Positions 47,863 to 62,366 of a DNA stretch of 64,000 nt are shown one piece after another. The translations under genes and the position numbers were made by a program. The DNA is taken from the NCBI GenBank assembly GCA_013396995.1, contig VWZP01008548.1, forward strand, positions 1,364,001 through 1,428,000. Direction: 5' to 3'. How positions within the stretch are numbered: position 1 is the first letter of the stretch; every line of letters begins with the position of its first letter. The notes beneath the pieces are model-generated. The model saw only the letters and a list, made by a program, of their open reading frames with translations, ran no database searches and was not told where the DNA came from. The DNA is from Dicaeum eximium. Taxonomy: Eukaryota > Chordata > Aves > Passeriformes > Dicaeidae.

Positions 47863-50800
47863 ATTGAGTTAGCTATAATATTCCAGTCCGGCTTCAGTAT
47901 TTATATATTGTATAATTCAAAAATATATATTTATAAGGTTTACTGTATAATATATTAAATATGCTGTATAATTACATGAGCCTATATATACTACCATATT
48001 ATGAGAAATGTTATAAAGTATAATATATTCATATTTTACTATATAGATTATATTATAGAGAGTATATATAAACATATTTCTGCTATAGAGTCTCCAAGTT
48101 TCACACACATTAAAAACATTATTTACTTTGCTCACATGACAGTACTGAAAAAAAATCTAGAATTTAAAAATACATAGATGATTAAAAGAGTGGATAACTG
48201 GTCATCTTCAGTGTTGAGAAACTAGAACTCAATATTTCAAAATCTCAGTCTTTTCCATCATTGCCTAGTATTTTCAATTTAAGTTGAGAATCTGCTGTTC
48301 CTGCTTATGCTGAAAAAAATAATACCCTACCAAATCATTCAGCATAATAAGACTGCTCGAGGAATATCCTGCTGTTCAGCAGAAGTACAATCTGCAAAAT
48401 ATCAGCATGAATAGTATTTCAAAGTATTCATCTCAAAACAAAAAGACACTTTGACAGATGCAGAAATGAAAAATTGAAGAGAAAATTACAAGTCTATAAG
48501 TAAGATTGTTTAATATAATGTGCATTTTCATTAAAGCTGAGAAAAAAAGAATAGTTAGAAGAAAAGATAGAAGAAAACATGACTGCAAAGCAATCACACA
48601 GAAAGCATTTCTGAGATGCCCGATAAACCAAAAATGAAAAAGCAATGGGCTTGGGAAAAAAAGTAGTAAATCCTTGTGAATTAAAAGACATTTATCTAAC
48701 TATTTGAAACACATTCAGATTATTGGTATGCACAAAGCATGTAAGATATTGTTATCCTGGCAGGCTGACAAATAATCACTTAGCTGGACCACTCTTTGTT
48801 CCTCTGCTAAGAAAATGCTGCATTACTGGTTATATGAATTATCAGCAGATTTATGGGATTTAGTAGTTAGGAGCTGCAGTTTATTCAGTATCAAAGCAAG
48901 TACAACTGAAGAGATGAAGAAAAACTGCATCATGGGTGTTATAAAATCTCAGAAGATAAAGACAAAATATCTGTATAATTTTCTTTTGGAAAAAAAGGCA
49001 AACCTTTTAATAGTAGTTTTGTCATTCTTCTTGCCTCATCTGCATGTTTTCACCCAAGACAAATTTAGAACCAGGATTACCATCTCAGAAATAAAGCTTG
49101 TAATATATCTCACTTTGTACTGTGCAGAAACTCTCTTCTGTCAAAAAGTACTTACTTAAAACATGACAGATAATAATTGTAATGCTATGATCAAATACCA
49201 TACACATATGCATTACTTTAATTTCATTTATTTAAAGAGTTAATTAATAGTCTGTATCTTTATATTTTAGCGGGAATATCCAAGTAGGTAGCATTTTCAG
49301 TGACGTTAATAATAATGCTACTTAGCATTAATTGCTTTAAAAAATAGAGTTATCTATGAGGGATTGCCTTTGTTGAAGCCACTTTTTCCTGGCTGTTTTA
49401 CTAACAAGCTGACACAATGATAATGCTATTGTACAACCACTTCTCCCATTTCTTTTTTATCAGTACTGAGAATGCATTTCTTGGCAACCATCTGCAAACC
49501 ATCATCTCCCAGAATCCTTCAGGTCTTTTTATATTTGAACTTAGAACATCATCTGATTTCAATATTTCTTTCCATCCTACCCTTCTAATTCTGTCTTTTC
49601 ATCTATTCACTCTTTCTCTTTGTAATAATTCTTTTATCACTTTCAATTCTCCAGGCTGTCCATTGCTGTTCGCATAAAACACCACCTTAGAAAGGTCCTT
49701 ACACTCATTTCAAGCTATGCCTATATTGTCAATCTTCTCTTTCCCAGTAATTTGCTTCTCAACTCTACTTTGTGTCAACATTCTAATTTATTTTGTTCTC
49801 CCCACATGCAATTGCTATTACCTACCGTGGTCTTTCAGACATGTCACTTGTCTGTAGTCACCCTAAATCTCCTCTTCAGCTGAATTCTCAGACTGAAAGG
49901 TTCTGTCACAGATAATACTTCTTCACAGATCTAGAGATAATGAATGGTTGTGAAAGCGGTGTTTATCGTTCAATACATATTTGACAGCAGAGTTCAGACA
50001 CTGCAGAACTGGAAGAGTGAGAGCCTATGATAGTGAAAAACTTTTATTACTAAAATCAAGTTTCGGAAAGATAAAGAATGTAAGCATAAGGAAGTTTAAA
50101 AAGAAACAGTGCATTAGTGAGTGTATGCTGAAGAGTCAGATACTGCATTTTGTGATCTGTAAATGGGAATTAACAGAAAGGGCAAGAATTAATAGGAAGG
50201 GCAATTTGGTTTTATACAAATATAACTTTCTTGAGCTTTGACCAGATCAACTGTTAATGACTTCCCGTATTTATTTTTGTTAGGTTTCTTAAATAATTAC
50301 AGTGTGTATTCTTTCAAAAAAGAAAAACAAAATGGTGCAAGAATCAAAAATTAACTGCACATATGGAAAATAAACAAAACAAATCAAATCCTGGACTAAA
50401 TTTCTTTTAAAATGAACACTATTAGGACAACTAACTTTATAAAAATATTGAGCATCTTCTGGATAATATTTATCAAGCAGTATAAAAGCATGAATTGTAG
50501 CTTTCTAGAAAGATAAGAAAGATATCTTTCTAAAATCTAGAAAGATAAATCATCTTTATTTTAAATTTTATCAGAGTTTTAATGTGTTCCAAGCACAGTA
50601 TCTGTGTTGTTTAAAATAGAAAAAAATAAATCAAACTTAACAAATTGCTTTCTTCAGCTGTTTTACCTCCAAAGAGCTTTAGTTCATTACTCTTGGAGAA
50701 AAAAAGCAGATAAAAAAATAAATCAGATATATTTGTATTTATAATGCTAGTTTTGCACAAAATAAGTTTTGTCTTGCCTTAAATTAATTGTTTTTAATAT

Positions 50801-53097
50801 TGCCAGATGGCATTATTAAAACAAACAAACAAAACCCCCAAACACAACCATATGGATTTATACATGCATATATATAATATACATACACATGAGGGTGTGT
50901 ATATGCGAACACAAACCAATTTTCTTCCTTTCAAGTTGAATCCTTATGTTTGGAGTTCCATAAATAATCCTTCAGGTAAAAAAAAAAAAGCAAATCTTAC
51001 TACAGACTCACAAGAAATAGGATTCTTTTATCCTTGCAATCTGTTGACATAATCTGTGCACATTGTAACAATGAAGTATCAGAGTAAATATACTCTTAAA
51101 GCCTTTAAATATGTTGTTGGAAATTCAGTTGGAAATTTTGAGTTATGGAACTAGTTATTAATTATTTATAATTTTCCAGAATTACAGGTGAATCTATTAA
51201 AAGTTCTTTTGCATCTCCTTTGTAACAAATTAGGTTATTCAAATGCACAATAGGCCCTAATTATGGTGCATTAAATCAAATTAGTTGGTCATAAGCAGGC
51301 TGGAGAGGAAATATGTAACTCATAATATTAAAAAAAAATTACTGATCTATATACCTTCTCTATGTAGACAATGCACAATTTCATTGTAACTAAGGGTTTC
51401 TTTCAAAATGTTGTGTAAAACTTTAAGATAATTAGGGCTCATGTCTGCTGGGACTTTTTTAGAATTGAGATATAAATCCCAGTTGCAGCAATATAAATGC
51501 TAAATATGTTTATGAAAAGAAAAATCATCTAATCATTTTAATTAAATCTCTCATTAGCTGCATTGACTAAAATAAAATATACAGTGTAAATTATTTCATA
51601 TATAGGAATGTGAACCAGCATTTGCTCAAGTAAAGGAAGAAACAATTTATTTTACTGAGTGCTTGTATGAATGTTTATCTTAATAGTGATAAGGGAGGGT
51701 GCCTTTGTCCCACAGTCCTGACCATTGGATCTATCTTTTCCCCTTTAATCTGTGTTAGAACTAGTTCAGTATGTAATTTCTATTTCACACTTACACAGTT
51801 TATTTCTTTGAATCAGTCCACAGCAAGGATACTTTTCTCTTACCTTAAATATGCAATTTACCCTCAAATACACAACAGCCTTTTATCACTGTATTCTATT
51901 TTGTGTGTGTGAAAAGCTTAAAAAAAACCACCAAGTAACTGAAGAACAAGAAGAGGTATAATCAGCTTTTGGACATAACAATGAATACTCAACAAATGAA
52001 AGGAAGATGACAAAATTATCATAAAAGATGCATCTTCACAGCTCTGAGGATATGATAAATGCCTGATTTTCTGTTTCATAAAGGAGACAAACATGTTCTG
52101 GTTGCTCTTCCTAGCTGCTTTGTACTGTGCTAATAATGGGGAAAAATGCCTGCAGTCTTGCAGACCTTGGTTCCTTATAATATACTGCTTAGAGAAAAGC
52201 CTCACAAGGAACTCAGGATGTTGTGGCCACACTTGTTACTTCAGGCACTTAGTATCCTACTGGGAGAAGGAAAATGCAGCTGGAACCATGTGATGTTCTG
52301 TAACTTCAGTGTTTTGCTATGATTTCTTACAGTTGTAAACAACTATAAAAGTTGAGAATCTAGCCTAAATTGTGCCAAGAGTCTGGCTTGCCCCAAAGAT
52401 CCCTAAGAAGTGAAAGTGTGGTGCAAGTTAACTCTGTTGGCTAAGCTATCTTTAGTGTAGGTGGCCCAGATCAAAACATGGAATCAAGTATTCTGTGAGT
52501 TAATGAATTATTTATGCATCTCATAATCTTACCTGAACTCTGCATATCTCAGGAATCAGATTTTTTAGAATTTGATTTTCACTCTTTTTGTTTTTCTACT
52601 CAGAGTATTGTCTGGTGATTTTCACCAATAAAGCTTACCACCTACTTGTTCAGAATATGACTTTAAATAATTATAAACACACACACACAGAAATATAACA
52701 CAAAGATCCATGGGGTTTTTTTTTGAATGGTGATGTTGTTACTTAATTATTTTGTTTTTTTACTGTTCTAAAGTTTCCAAATGTTTCATTGGTGTATTTT
52801 TTATATGTTGGAATAAGTATTTTATTTTAGCTTATTAATTAAAATTAACACAATAGGATAAGGTAAAGTAATTTGATGAAGATCCTACCAAATCAGGAAA
52901 ATTAAATTTAAAAAAAAAACAAAACAAACAAAAAAACAGAAGAAACCCACCACTTTGTTCTTGTTTGAAATAGTACTCAAATATAAATAGTTTTCCTTTA
53001 CTCTTATTAAAAAAATTCTTTACTAGAATTTTGAATTTGTAAGTCAGAAATCCTAAAATTAGAATTTAATTACGTTGTCTGTCCTATAACACAGTTT
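47863..53097. other. AT-rich single-copy DNA
   Basis: No gene or interspersed repeat is recognised over about 5 kb. It contains AT-rich runs at 47900-48070, a palindrome flanked by 12-bp direct repeats at 50504-50547, and an A/C-rich stretch at 52910-52952. The 114-residue frame at 48815-49159 has no recognised motif. A TAAT-rich segment at 51200-51310 is a weak candidate for a conserved non-coding element. Confidence 0.5.
50504..50547. repeat. Palindrome flanked by 12-bp direct repeats
   Basis: TCTAGAAAGATA occurs at 50504-50515 and 50536-50547, bracketing the perfect 16-bp palindrome AGAAAGATATCTTTCT at 50516-50531. Confidence 0.9.
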
Positions 53098-53470
53098 ACT
53101 GGGTGCAGGTGCCCAGTCAGTGGCAGTGGGGTCTGCAGGGGTCACTGTGCAGACACAACCAGTGTGAAAGATCCGCCACGGGGCATGTCTGAGCCCCACG
53201 GCTCGGGGACATCTTGGAGAATGCATGTTTCAGAAAGGGAGTATTGCTGCACAGCAAAGAGGGGAATGAGGGCCACAATTGTGAGAAACGAACACAGAAA
53301 GGTCAGAGAAGAAGGAAGGGGAAGAGGTGGTCCAGGCACTGGATCAGAGATTCACTCCCCTGTAGACCATGGAGAAGGCGGTGGTGAGACAGATTGTTCC
53401 CCTGAAACCCATGGAGGAGATCATGGCAGAGCAAAGAAAAAGTGTCATGAGGAAGGAGAACCAGACTGTT
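53098..53470 (+). mobile_element. Forward fragment of the second LTR family
   Basis: This has the same family wording as 19741-20370 but in forward orientation: CTGCAGGGGTCACTGTGCAG, AGTATTGCTGCACAGCAAAG, AGAGATTCACTCCCCTGTAG, GGTGAGACAGATTGTTCCCC, and CCCATGGAGGAGATCATGG. In family members this is followed by further repeated GCAGCCC.TGG-type units, which are missing here, so the copy stops near 53470. The 113-residue plus-strand frame at 53164-53505 runs through the element and is not called a gene. Confidence 0.7.
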
Positions 53471-56400
53471 ATGTATTGATTATAATACAAAATCTACTTT
53501 TATAAGTCATAATTTCACCATTTTGCATCATAGTATAACTTTTCCATTTGTTTATTTCATCATTCACAGCAGTAATGATGTCACAGTCCCAAACCCATTA
53601 TAATATTTGCTTAATCAGAATCGTAGTGTTGTCAATACATCCTCCCTCCTATAGCCTGAGAAGTGTGACTGCAAAATTATTTCCCAAAATATTGTTAGGT
53701 AGGAAAGTGACATTAACAGGGGAAAACATTTTCTTTTTCTTTCTCTGTCCCTCTGTGACAGAAGTTGTAGCAGTTGCTCAGCCACATGAACATGAGACTC
53801 CTGGCTGAACACTGGACCCAGTGCCTTACTGCAGGTGTGCCAGAGAGGCAAGTCTCAGAATGGATCTGTTTTATCCAACTGGAACCAAAATGCTACCTGT
53901 ATTTCGAAACTGAACTAAAATCTTTTATCAGAGGTTAATGAAGGACATGGAAAGACCCATAGTGACATAAATATGGAGCAAGGACTAAGCACATAAATTA
54001 TGCTATACCGCCCATTTATAAGTATCACAATACTGCAGGTGACAATTCTAGCACTGGCAAGTACAGCTAGCTTAGTTTAGCTTCCATCTTTTCCAAAACA
54101 ATATAATAATATTAGAGCAAAACAACCACACAATATTTAGTGTAGACAGGGCATTATACACTGCTATAAGTGTTATCTGTACTCTATGAAATGCTGAGTT
54201 CAGTTTCTTTACAGTTTTTGTTTTTAGTGTTCAGTTAAGTTGCAGGTTAATAGTAAAGTATGGGCTCTCCAATGAAAATAGCATAGTTCCTTGATATTTC
54301 TGGCAAGGATACATGATACAATTTACCTTTGTTTATATAATTTTACATAATGTAAGTAGTGAGAGAGTGGCTGAAATTAAATCTATGAAATCCAAACATC
54401 ATAAATCATCTAGAGTTTGTTTCAGGGATTTTTTTCTGTGATGGAGTGTAACTTGGGAAAATTCATGTAATGTGATTGTCAAAATTTAAATATGTGTCAA
54501 TATTAATATATATCTCTTTAAAATAATTATGTACACACAAATGTAATAAACTGGCTACTGACACAAAATTACATATAGCAGATAGCAATCATGTAATAGA
54601 AAAAACCTCACTGACCAATCTTTCTCAAATTTAATATTGGCTTGCTGGCTTTGGTCCCAGGCTGTTCTTAAAAAGCTGAAGAAATATTTAGGATTGTAAC
54701 TGCAGTTATTTAGTAGCTGACTGAACAGACTAAAAGGCTTTTTTTGTCTCATTGAAGTTGCATAGAGTTTAATATTGAACAATAATTCTTGTCTAGATCT
54801 TGCCTTATGCTACTGAAGATACATGGTGTGATATATGCTTTTTCAGTCATCATATGAAAACATATTAAGATTCTAAACTTGGATAACTCTACAGATAAAC
54901 ATCATATTACAACAAAAATTCAGGTCCAACCGAGGAAAGACAAAATGATAAAAAGGTGAGTATAATCAGCCAGTTGCTTCTGAAAACAGAATCATAAGCA
55001 ATGAATGCAGCACTAAAATTACAGACAATGTGGAATCAGAAAGTCTGTATTAAATGCTTGTCTAACAGCAGTGAATACAGATAAATAAAATTGTCTGACA
55101 GGAAGACAGTTTATTTTATCTTTCTACAAAAAAAACCCCATGTTGATTCCTCCATATTTCTTTGTTTATGTGCTGTTGTAATTTCATGTCTCAGTCATTA
55201 AGTAGGATGGACATAAGATTTGCAGAAAAAAATCCAACATAATTATTGCTAAATACCTTACACTATGCAAAATTAAACAAAACAACACTAGGACTACAAA
55301 TATCCATATTATCCTCATAGGTACATGACACAGTTTTTAATTCCCTAAAGTAATGCAAAGAAGTGTGATATATTAAGCTGCCCTCTAAACAGTGTGACAA
55401 AACATTTTTCATTTGATATTGAGATGCAAATTAAAAATATTCTTTCTGGGCAGCTGTGAAAGCAACATAGTAAAGGATTTATTTGAGGAGCATAAATTTA
55501 GGAGCCCCAACCATTTTATCACACTAATTTCCTTTTTTTTTTTTCCCAGAACAAAGAGCTGAATGACTAATTTAGTGGGAGAACAGTTCAACAAACAAAT
55601 TTTCTATCCCTCAAGCATTTCTTTAGATCTAAGCTCCACTGTATTTTAAAATGACTTATGTCAAGGCCATTGAGATTTCTATTCTTAGAACAATAATTTG
55701 TTTTTGCATAGAATTACTATCAACTGTTTCGTAGTCTGCGAGCTACAGAGGCAATAATAGAGAAACATTCACATGGCCCATTTACTGGATAGGGTTGCAT
55801 AAATTCCATCTGATTATGTATAAGTGGTTATTAGGACAGTATCTCAAACAAGAGTCATGAGAGAGCTATAAATCCTCAAGCTGTCCATTACAGAGTCCTT
55901 TTACAGAATCTGTGGGTTTATGAGTTTTGGATACTTGGTTGACTACAATTTCTGGACAACAACAAATTGTATTTTTACTGGCAAGCTTCAAACTGTAGAG
56001 TTCAAGTGCCAAACAAGCCTGTACTTTTAAATCAGAAATATTAAAAGCAAACGGGAGAAATAGTTATTGATAACAACAAACTCCTTTGGGGCTTGAGAGA
56101 ATGGAATTGTAAAGCCTCAGCAGATTTCATGAGGCATTATGAAGTTCTGAAGAGAGATATGTTTTCTTATGAGAACTGAATGTAGTAATTTATCAGCATA
56201 AAGCTTTGAGTTTGCATAGATCCTTGGGCTGCAGCACAGAGAAATGACAGAAAAGCTACTACTATTCAGGGGACAATTTTAAAACTAGTAGTTTGCGTCA
56301 TTAAGACATAAAGGCCTGAGTTCTTTAAAGTTTGCTTGTTTATTAACTCATTCCCTCTCCAGATCTCTCATCCCTACTGTGATCCAAGGCTATCCATGAT

Positions 56401-57499
56401 CAGAGAGATCTTCTAGTGGGGCAGAAAGAAATCCTATGGTGCTAAAAAGGATTTGAGGGAGATCCTATTACTGAGAGTATCCTAGGGTGCAAAAAGACAT
56501 AGGAGATCACATTTAGAACATTGCACCCTTAAAATACTGTTTAGACCTTACTGATTAAGGGTGACACACTTTCCCAATACTTTCAAACCTTTTCTTTTAT
56601 GCTACCCATGCAATGAAAACTGCAGACAAATGCTTTTGTCTTTCATTTTCCTATTTTAATTTGCGAAGTTTGGTCATTTTGTGTGGAAGCCCTATGAGCA
56701 GTTTTTCCACTGGAATAATTATTTATTTACTTAGAATGAAATATTTATTTCAGATTTGTATAGATGTTTCTGCTTTTTAGCATCTCTTATGAAAAATAAA
56801 CTTTAGCTAATAAACATTTCTCTTTCTTGCATAGAGATAAATCTTCAGATGCAAACCTGAGACTTGGGATAGGATAAGAAAAAGCAACTATTTTTGGCAT
56901 AGAGAAAATAGAACCTAAAATAAATTTGAATAGAACCTACTCACAAAATAAATTAAGTTCAAAACAGTCAAGATGTCTTGAGACATGGAAAGAGGAAGAT
57001 ACTTTTATTTTTGTCTGGTTTATATTTTTTTTTCATATTTATTTTAGGCTAAGGGTGCTGTGCTAAGCAATTTCTTTGTGTCTTGATGTCTACGGTATTT
57101 GGAGGGGTTTACATCTGCTCACTCTTTGACTCTCCACTGAACTTCAGTAGTTGTATTCATTAAGATTAAAAATGAGACAGGATAATTTGAGGTTTTATTA
57201 AAAAAAAAAAGAAACTTAAGAGCCCTGAACATAATGGCTTACATTCCTGTTTCCTAAAGAAAGTTGAAAATATCTCTTGAAGGTGAAAAACTAATATTCA
57301 CTTCATCATCAATATCATGAAATTCATGCAAGAAACGACCTTTTTTTAAAATATTTTCAATAAAGAAATATCTCTTAATCTACTTGAAGCGCTTTGCAAT
57401 CAAGCTTCAGCAAGTGAAGGGGAATTTCATTGTTTCTTATTAGAGCATTGTTATCTTGAAAAAGTGGATTGTCTGAGGAGAATGATAATTGTCCTTTTA
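53471..57499. other. AT-rich single-copy DNA
   Basis: No gene or interspersed repeat is recognised. The segment at 53750-53850 is GC-richer but not assignable. Confidence 0.5.
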
Positions 57500-57850
57500 A
57501 GTTCAGATCACCCAATTTCCTGACATCCTGCCCCTTGCCTGGTAGCAGCAGTGTAGGCAGGAAGCCTCCCAGGTTATTCTCACCAGGTATGATTCTGCAG
57601 GATAATTGTCGTGCTGTGCAGACAAGATGTGCCATGGCTCCTACCCACACTCACAAGGCTTTGGCACTGTGAGCTGGTGCTGCCAGATGAGCCACACACT
57701 AAGTGTCACCGAGAGCCCACTGAAGATGTGACATCACTTATGATCCTGTTTTTGCTGTCTGGGATTGGGTGAGCCATCCCATGGGCATGCTGCTCCTAAT
57801 CTTCCTTACTTTGTCAATAAAAGTTTCCATTATGATGTTTTGTCAGACTC
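57500..57850 (+). other. Possible transcript or LTR 3' end with AATAAA
   Basis: A GC-richer ~350-bp block reaches a consensus AATAAA at 57816-57821 (TTTGTCAATAAAAGTTTCC) followed by a T-rich stretch. This is the layout of a polyadenylation site. No coding frame that I recognise precedes it. It could be the R region of an unrecognised LTR, the 3' end of a non-coding transcript, or chance. A minus-strand frame at 57375-57650 overlaps it with no recognised domain. Confidence 0.25.
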
Positions 57851-60800
57851 CATTTCTGTTCAGACCACAGAGCAGGAATGAACAACGTCAGTCATTCATA
57901 GGGAAGGGGTGTCCACAACAGAGAGCTATGCCTAGACTGTCTGCCTGGCTGTAGGCCAGATGTCTTGCTGCTATAGAAGTTGGAGAGCCAAGCTCAGGAA
58001 AAAAAAAAAAAAAAGGATTTAATAAATGAAAAGTGAAGGCAGACAAATTAAACCAGAAACAAGTTGGAAAAACAAGAAAACAAGAACAATAAATCACTGT
58101 AACTATTTGCAATCACTTGGGAATTTCCAAGGAGAAAACACCGTGGGATTTTTTTGAAGCAAGGTAGTGTTTTGTGTTTATGCAATGTGTTTGTTTAAAA
58201 AAAAAAAAAAGAAAAGAAAAAGAAAGAGAAAAAAAAAATTCCTCCCATTTGGCCAGGAGCAGATTATTACAGTGGGATATTCATGCTTTATAATATAACA
58301 GAATAATTACTACAGCTCAATGCTGTTTCTTTTCTTACTGAAAGGCAAAGAACAGGAAGGACAGAGAACAGATGAGATGAGAACAGTAGTATCATAATAA
58401 TGGAGCCAATTCAGATTAAAATAATGAGGGGGAACTGTCCTGTTTGAGATCCCAATTGGGCCACAAAGGTTTGCTTTACTTATTTAGGTGTATTTTGCTT
58501 ACAGTACTGAGGAGGTCTCTATTGAATCCCTGTAACTGATCTCCTGAAATCAGCTCTAGCACTAAGACTTCACAGCTATAGCACTGCTGGTCCTCCTGGT
58601 TAGCTCTTGTGTCAACGTGCATTACTCTGCACAAATGCTAAAGAAATCTGTACAACACTGATTTTTAGAACCATTTTATCAGTTTCATACTGCATTGAAA
58701 TCATTCTAAATACCATTCAGTCAAAATCATAATTGATCCTTGACTGCCTTTTTCTCCTTCTCCTCAGTTAGTTTTGGAAGTCCCTGCTTGAGCAGACAAA
58801 AGATAGTGACTGGTCAGGAGAATAAATTCTTTACTTCAATTGCACTCAGAATTTCAACTTTCAGCTTTTATTAAATATTAATGAAAGCATTCAAGAGGTC
58901 CAAATCATGTTGCTCTTTTTTAAACAAATTCCTTCATATCATCTGTGTGCCTGGTCAACTATTCAGATATCAACAGCCAAGATACTCATCTCATCTGAAA
59001 TTCTAACTACTTCCACACACAGTAGCCAAATATCAGGGAAAAAAGTCCTGTATTCATGATTGTGGTCACTTAGGTCATAATGAGGGCAAAAGAGACCTTC
59101 TTCCTCTGACCACAGTGATTTAATTTAGCTTGTAGTAACTTCTTCCTATCAAATCACTTGGCAAATTGAAATAAATTATACTGCAGGCTTGTATCAAAAA
59201 CATGGTTTTATTAATTGAAAATGCTTGTCTGGGGTTACCTTCAGACAATAAAGCAGAAAGCAACGCATAAGGAAAATCCTGGTCTGCTGCAATTTTCTTT
59301 CTAGAGATTTTGAATTTTAGCCATTAAGCTTGACATCCCCTTCAAGTTCATAAGGTTTTCTGTCGTTCTGGACATTCTAAAGGATTTTTGCCCCAAAATC
59401 TAAATGTTAAGGTACAGGCACTAATTTACCTTTCCAGAGCTTTTACAAAGGAAAGAAGAGACACTTCTTGCTTGTCTTTAATATTTTGTTTCTGTAATAA
59501 TGTTAAATTATCTTTTCATTTCTCTGGGATCCATTGTGAAAATGTGATAATGCATCACATCTTATCAAAAAGACTGAAACAAAGATATACCCTATTAAAT
59601 TTCCCTTTAAATTTGAGTATTTGTTTTAAACTACTGTTTTCAACAGCATATTATTGAAAGATCTGCTCTTGCTTTACTTTAGGATCAGTGGTCTCAGATC
59701 ATATTGATCTCTGTAAAAAAATTGGGCATGTGGATATAGAGAGATATCCAGAAAGGAGTGACATAATTTTCCATTATAGTTAACAGATTATCAATACATT
59801 ACAGTAGTTATAAAATCTCAGGTCTCTTAAAGGATGGATATGGAGGCCTAAATCTCACAAGGAAATCATTCACACACCATTATGGTCCAGTTCATTCCTG
59901 CAGTAATCACTAAAACTCATTAATATTAACACCACTCTAAAGCTGGAAAAGCAGCTCTGGATGCAAACATGCAGTGCTACCACTTCCTCATGCAATAACT
60001 GGGACAACAGCTGCTGAAGGAAATGTTCAGTCTGTAACACATCTACTGGCTGAAAGAAGGGAAAAAGGGTTAGTGAAGAAGGGCATGATATAAATTATTC
60101 TCAAAGCTGGATTAAAACTCACAGTGCTTTTAATAAGAAATACAATAGAAACTATGAGTGAACTCAGACTTTATTGTTCCTACAAAGCCAGATGACTGCA
60201 CATTCAATACTGTTTCTAAGCTCACAAGAAGATCCATAAAATAAATAGGGAGCTAGCTGAACTTCCTTCAAGCACTCAGAATAACTTGGATTTTTACAGC
60301 AAATGCCACAGTGTCCCTGTGACCTAAAAACATATCAGTATGAATTAAATTGAGTTTATTTTTCTAAACTGAAGATACACATGCTAGGACCCTGAAACGT
60401 CATGCACATAGGACTTGCAAACCTGTTGAGAGTTCTCCATCACAAAATATCACACAGAAAAAAAGGTTAAATAGCATGGTTAATAAATAAGTTAATATAC
60501 ACAGATATACTGAAGTTTTGTTCATTGTGTACTGTAAAACTACATTATTAGAAATTTTAAAAAAGAATGAAAATGAAAGTTTATGTGGAAAGGTATATTA
60601 ATTTCATTATTCAAATCAATAACTCCTATTGTTGTTGATGTGCTGCTATAAATTGAGTGAACATCCATGAACTATAAGAATGAAGCTGCAGAAGGAGTTA
60701 ATTTGTGCCAAAATTTTCAAGAGCGACTAGTCTCCTTCAGTGACAGGTATTGTTAGTGTAAGACAGAAGGATAGCATTTAAATACCCATTGAACCAGAGA

Positions 60801-62326
60801 ATAAAAATGTATAGCTGACATGAAGCATTAGAATGTGGCATTATCTTTTACCAAGTCCACATCATCACATCAAAAACACCTGGTGAAAATGACACTTGGT
60901 TCTCTTACTTCTTGTCACTCACAACAAACATCAAATTTCAACAGCAAACCTCTATACAGTTATTTCTGCCTTTTATGGAAATGTAGATTTTTTTGTTTCT
61001 AACTCCTCTTCTGCCTGCAGTTCTGGGGTTCAGATGGCTGTGACCAAGAGTCAGAAAAAGAAATGTCAGACTACTAAATCTGCTCAAGAAAATATCTGAC
61101 ACTTTGATTGGATGTCAGCAGAGACATCTTGCATAGCAGAAGGATGCTATCGGTAAATCAGCCACACAGAAAGAATATAATGAATCCAGTTACTGAGGAT
61201 TCTAACTTTAGTGCTTTACTTACAATAAACTCCCTCCTCACATCTTATCTGGGCCTGCTACAAGCATGATTTGTTTCAACTGGAATCTTAGTGTTACCTC
61301 CACATACATTTCTAAAATCATATAATCTTCTGTTAAAGAGTACATGGACTGTAGATAGCAACAAGAAGTGAAAAAAAGCAAAAATTAACAACATTTTAGT
61401 TCATGTCTCATGCTACATATTCCATACAGCAATAACTCTCCATGGTTATGGGGAAATGTCTAGTATTTTGTGTCCCTAGCCATTAGAATGTCTCAATTAA
61501 TTCCTGAAGTAATTCCTGAAGTTTCTTCTTCTGTGATGTATTGTTCACAGCGAGTTCACAGTCCATTGTATCTGATGGCTGATTTTTCTGCATTTTAAAA
61601 AAATGATCCCATATAATTTTATCGAATCACAGAGTCTATGTGATATGAGTCAGATAATGACACTTCTTCAAATTGATATCATGATACTGCATCATATTAG
61701 TATAACTATAAACAATCCCTACATTTGCCATTGGATTGCATTTGTCGTATTTTCTGTATTTCAGAAAAAAAAATCAAAATCATGGTTTCTAAATACATGT
61801 CTAGTGATGCATCTATCCAAGAAAACCCCTAACATTTCACTGGTATCCTCAGGCAGAATGTGCAGTTTCAGACTCAGTTCTGTGATATTCTCTCACTCTA
61901 GCTTCCCTTCACACTCTTTTCCCTGTCTAGAGGTTTCTCCATTGTGTCAGTCACTGTATGAAAAACTATTTCATTGTTTATGCTCTAATTTTGCAAGATT
62001 TTTTTTTTCAAACAGCATTTGCAAGTGTGCTGGCTTTTTGAAAGAGAGCTAATGATATTCCTAAGAGTTTAAATATATGTTTTTTATCTTTTTTTTAATG
62101 ACACTTCTCAAACCCTCAGATTGCTGAAGGACACATGGCCACAAGTATTTGCACCAAATGTTATTCTACTTTCTACTAAACAAATTTTAAAAAGCTTTAG
62201 AGTATTTTCAGTTCGTGCATGTGAATACATGTGTACTCCAGAAAATCTACTCATCTAAATGTTCCCATAAATACTCTACTTCAGGCTGTCACTAGCTACC
62301 AAGCTGTCTCTGCTTGTGACTGTGCT

Positions 62327-62366
62327 TACTAATACTGTAATGATAATACTAATATTGTAATGATAA
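62327..62366. repeat. 20-bp tandem duplication
   Basis: TACTAATACTGTAATGATAA is followed directly by the same unit with one change (C to T at the ninth base). Confidence 0.95.

Noticed and set aside
48815..49159. 114-residue plus-strand open frame
   Set aside because: No motif is recognised and its composition is that of AT-rich non-coding sequence; it is not enough to call a gene.
53164..53505. 113-residue plus-strand frame, charged and glycine-rich
   Set aside because: It lies inside the second-family LTR fragment and runs through LTR wording.
61603..62052. 149-residue plus-strand open frame, the longest outside repeats
   Set aside because: It is rich in serine, phenylalanine, isoleucine and cysteine, as chance frames in CT- and AT-rich DNA are; it has no recognisable domain, and the frame crosses poly-A and poly-T runs.
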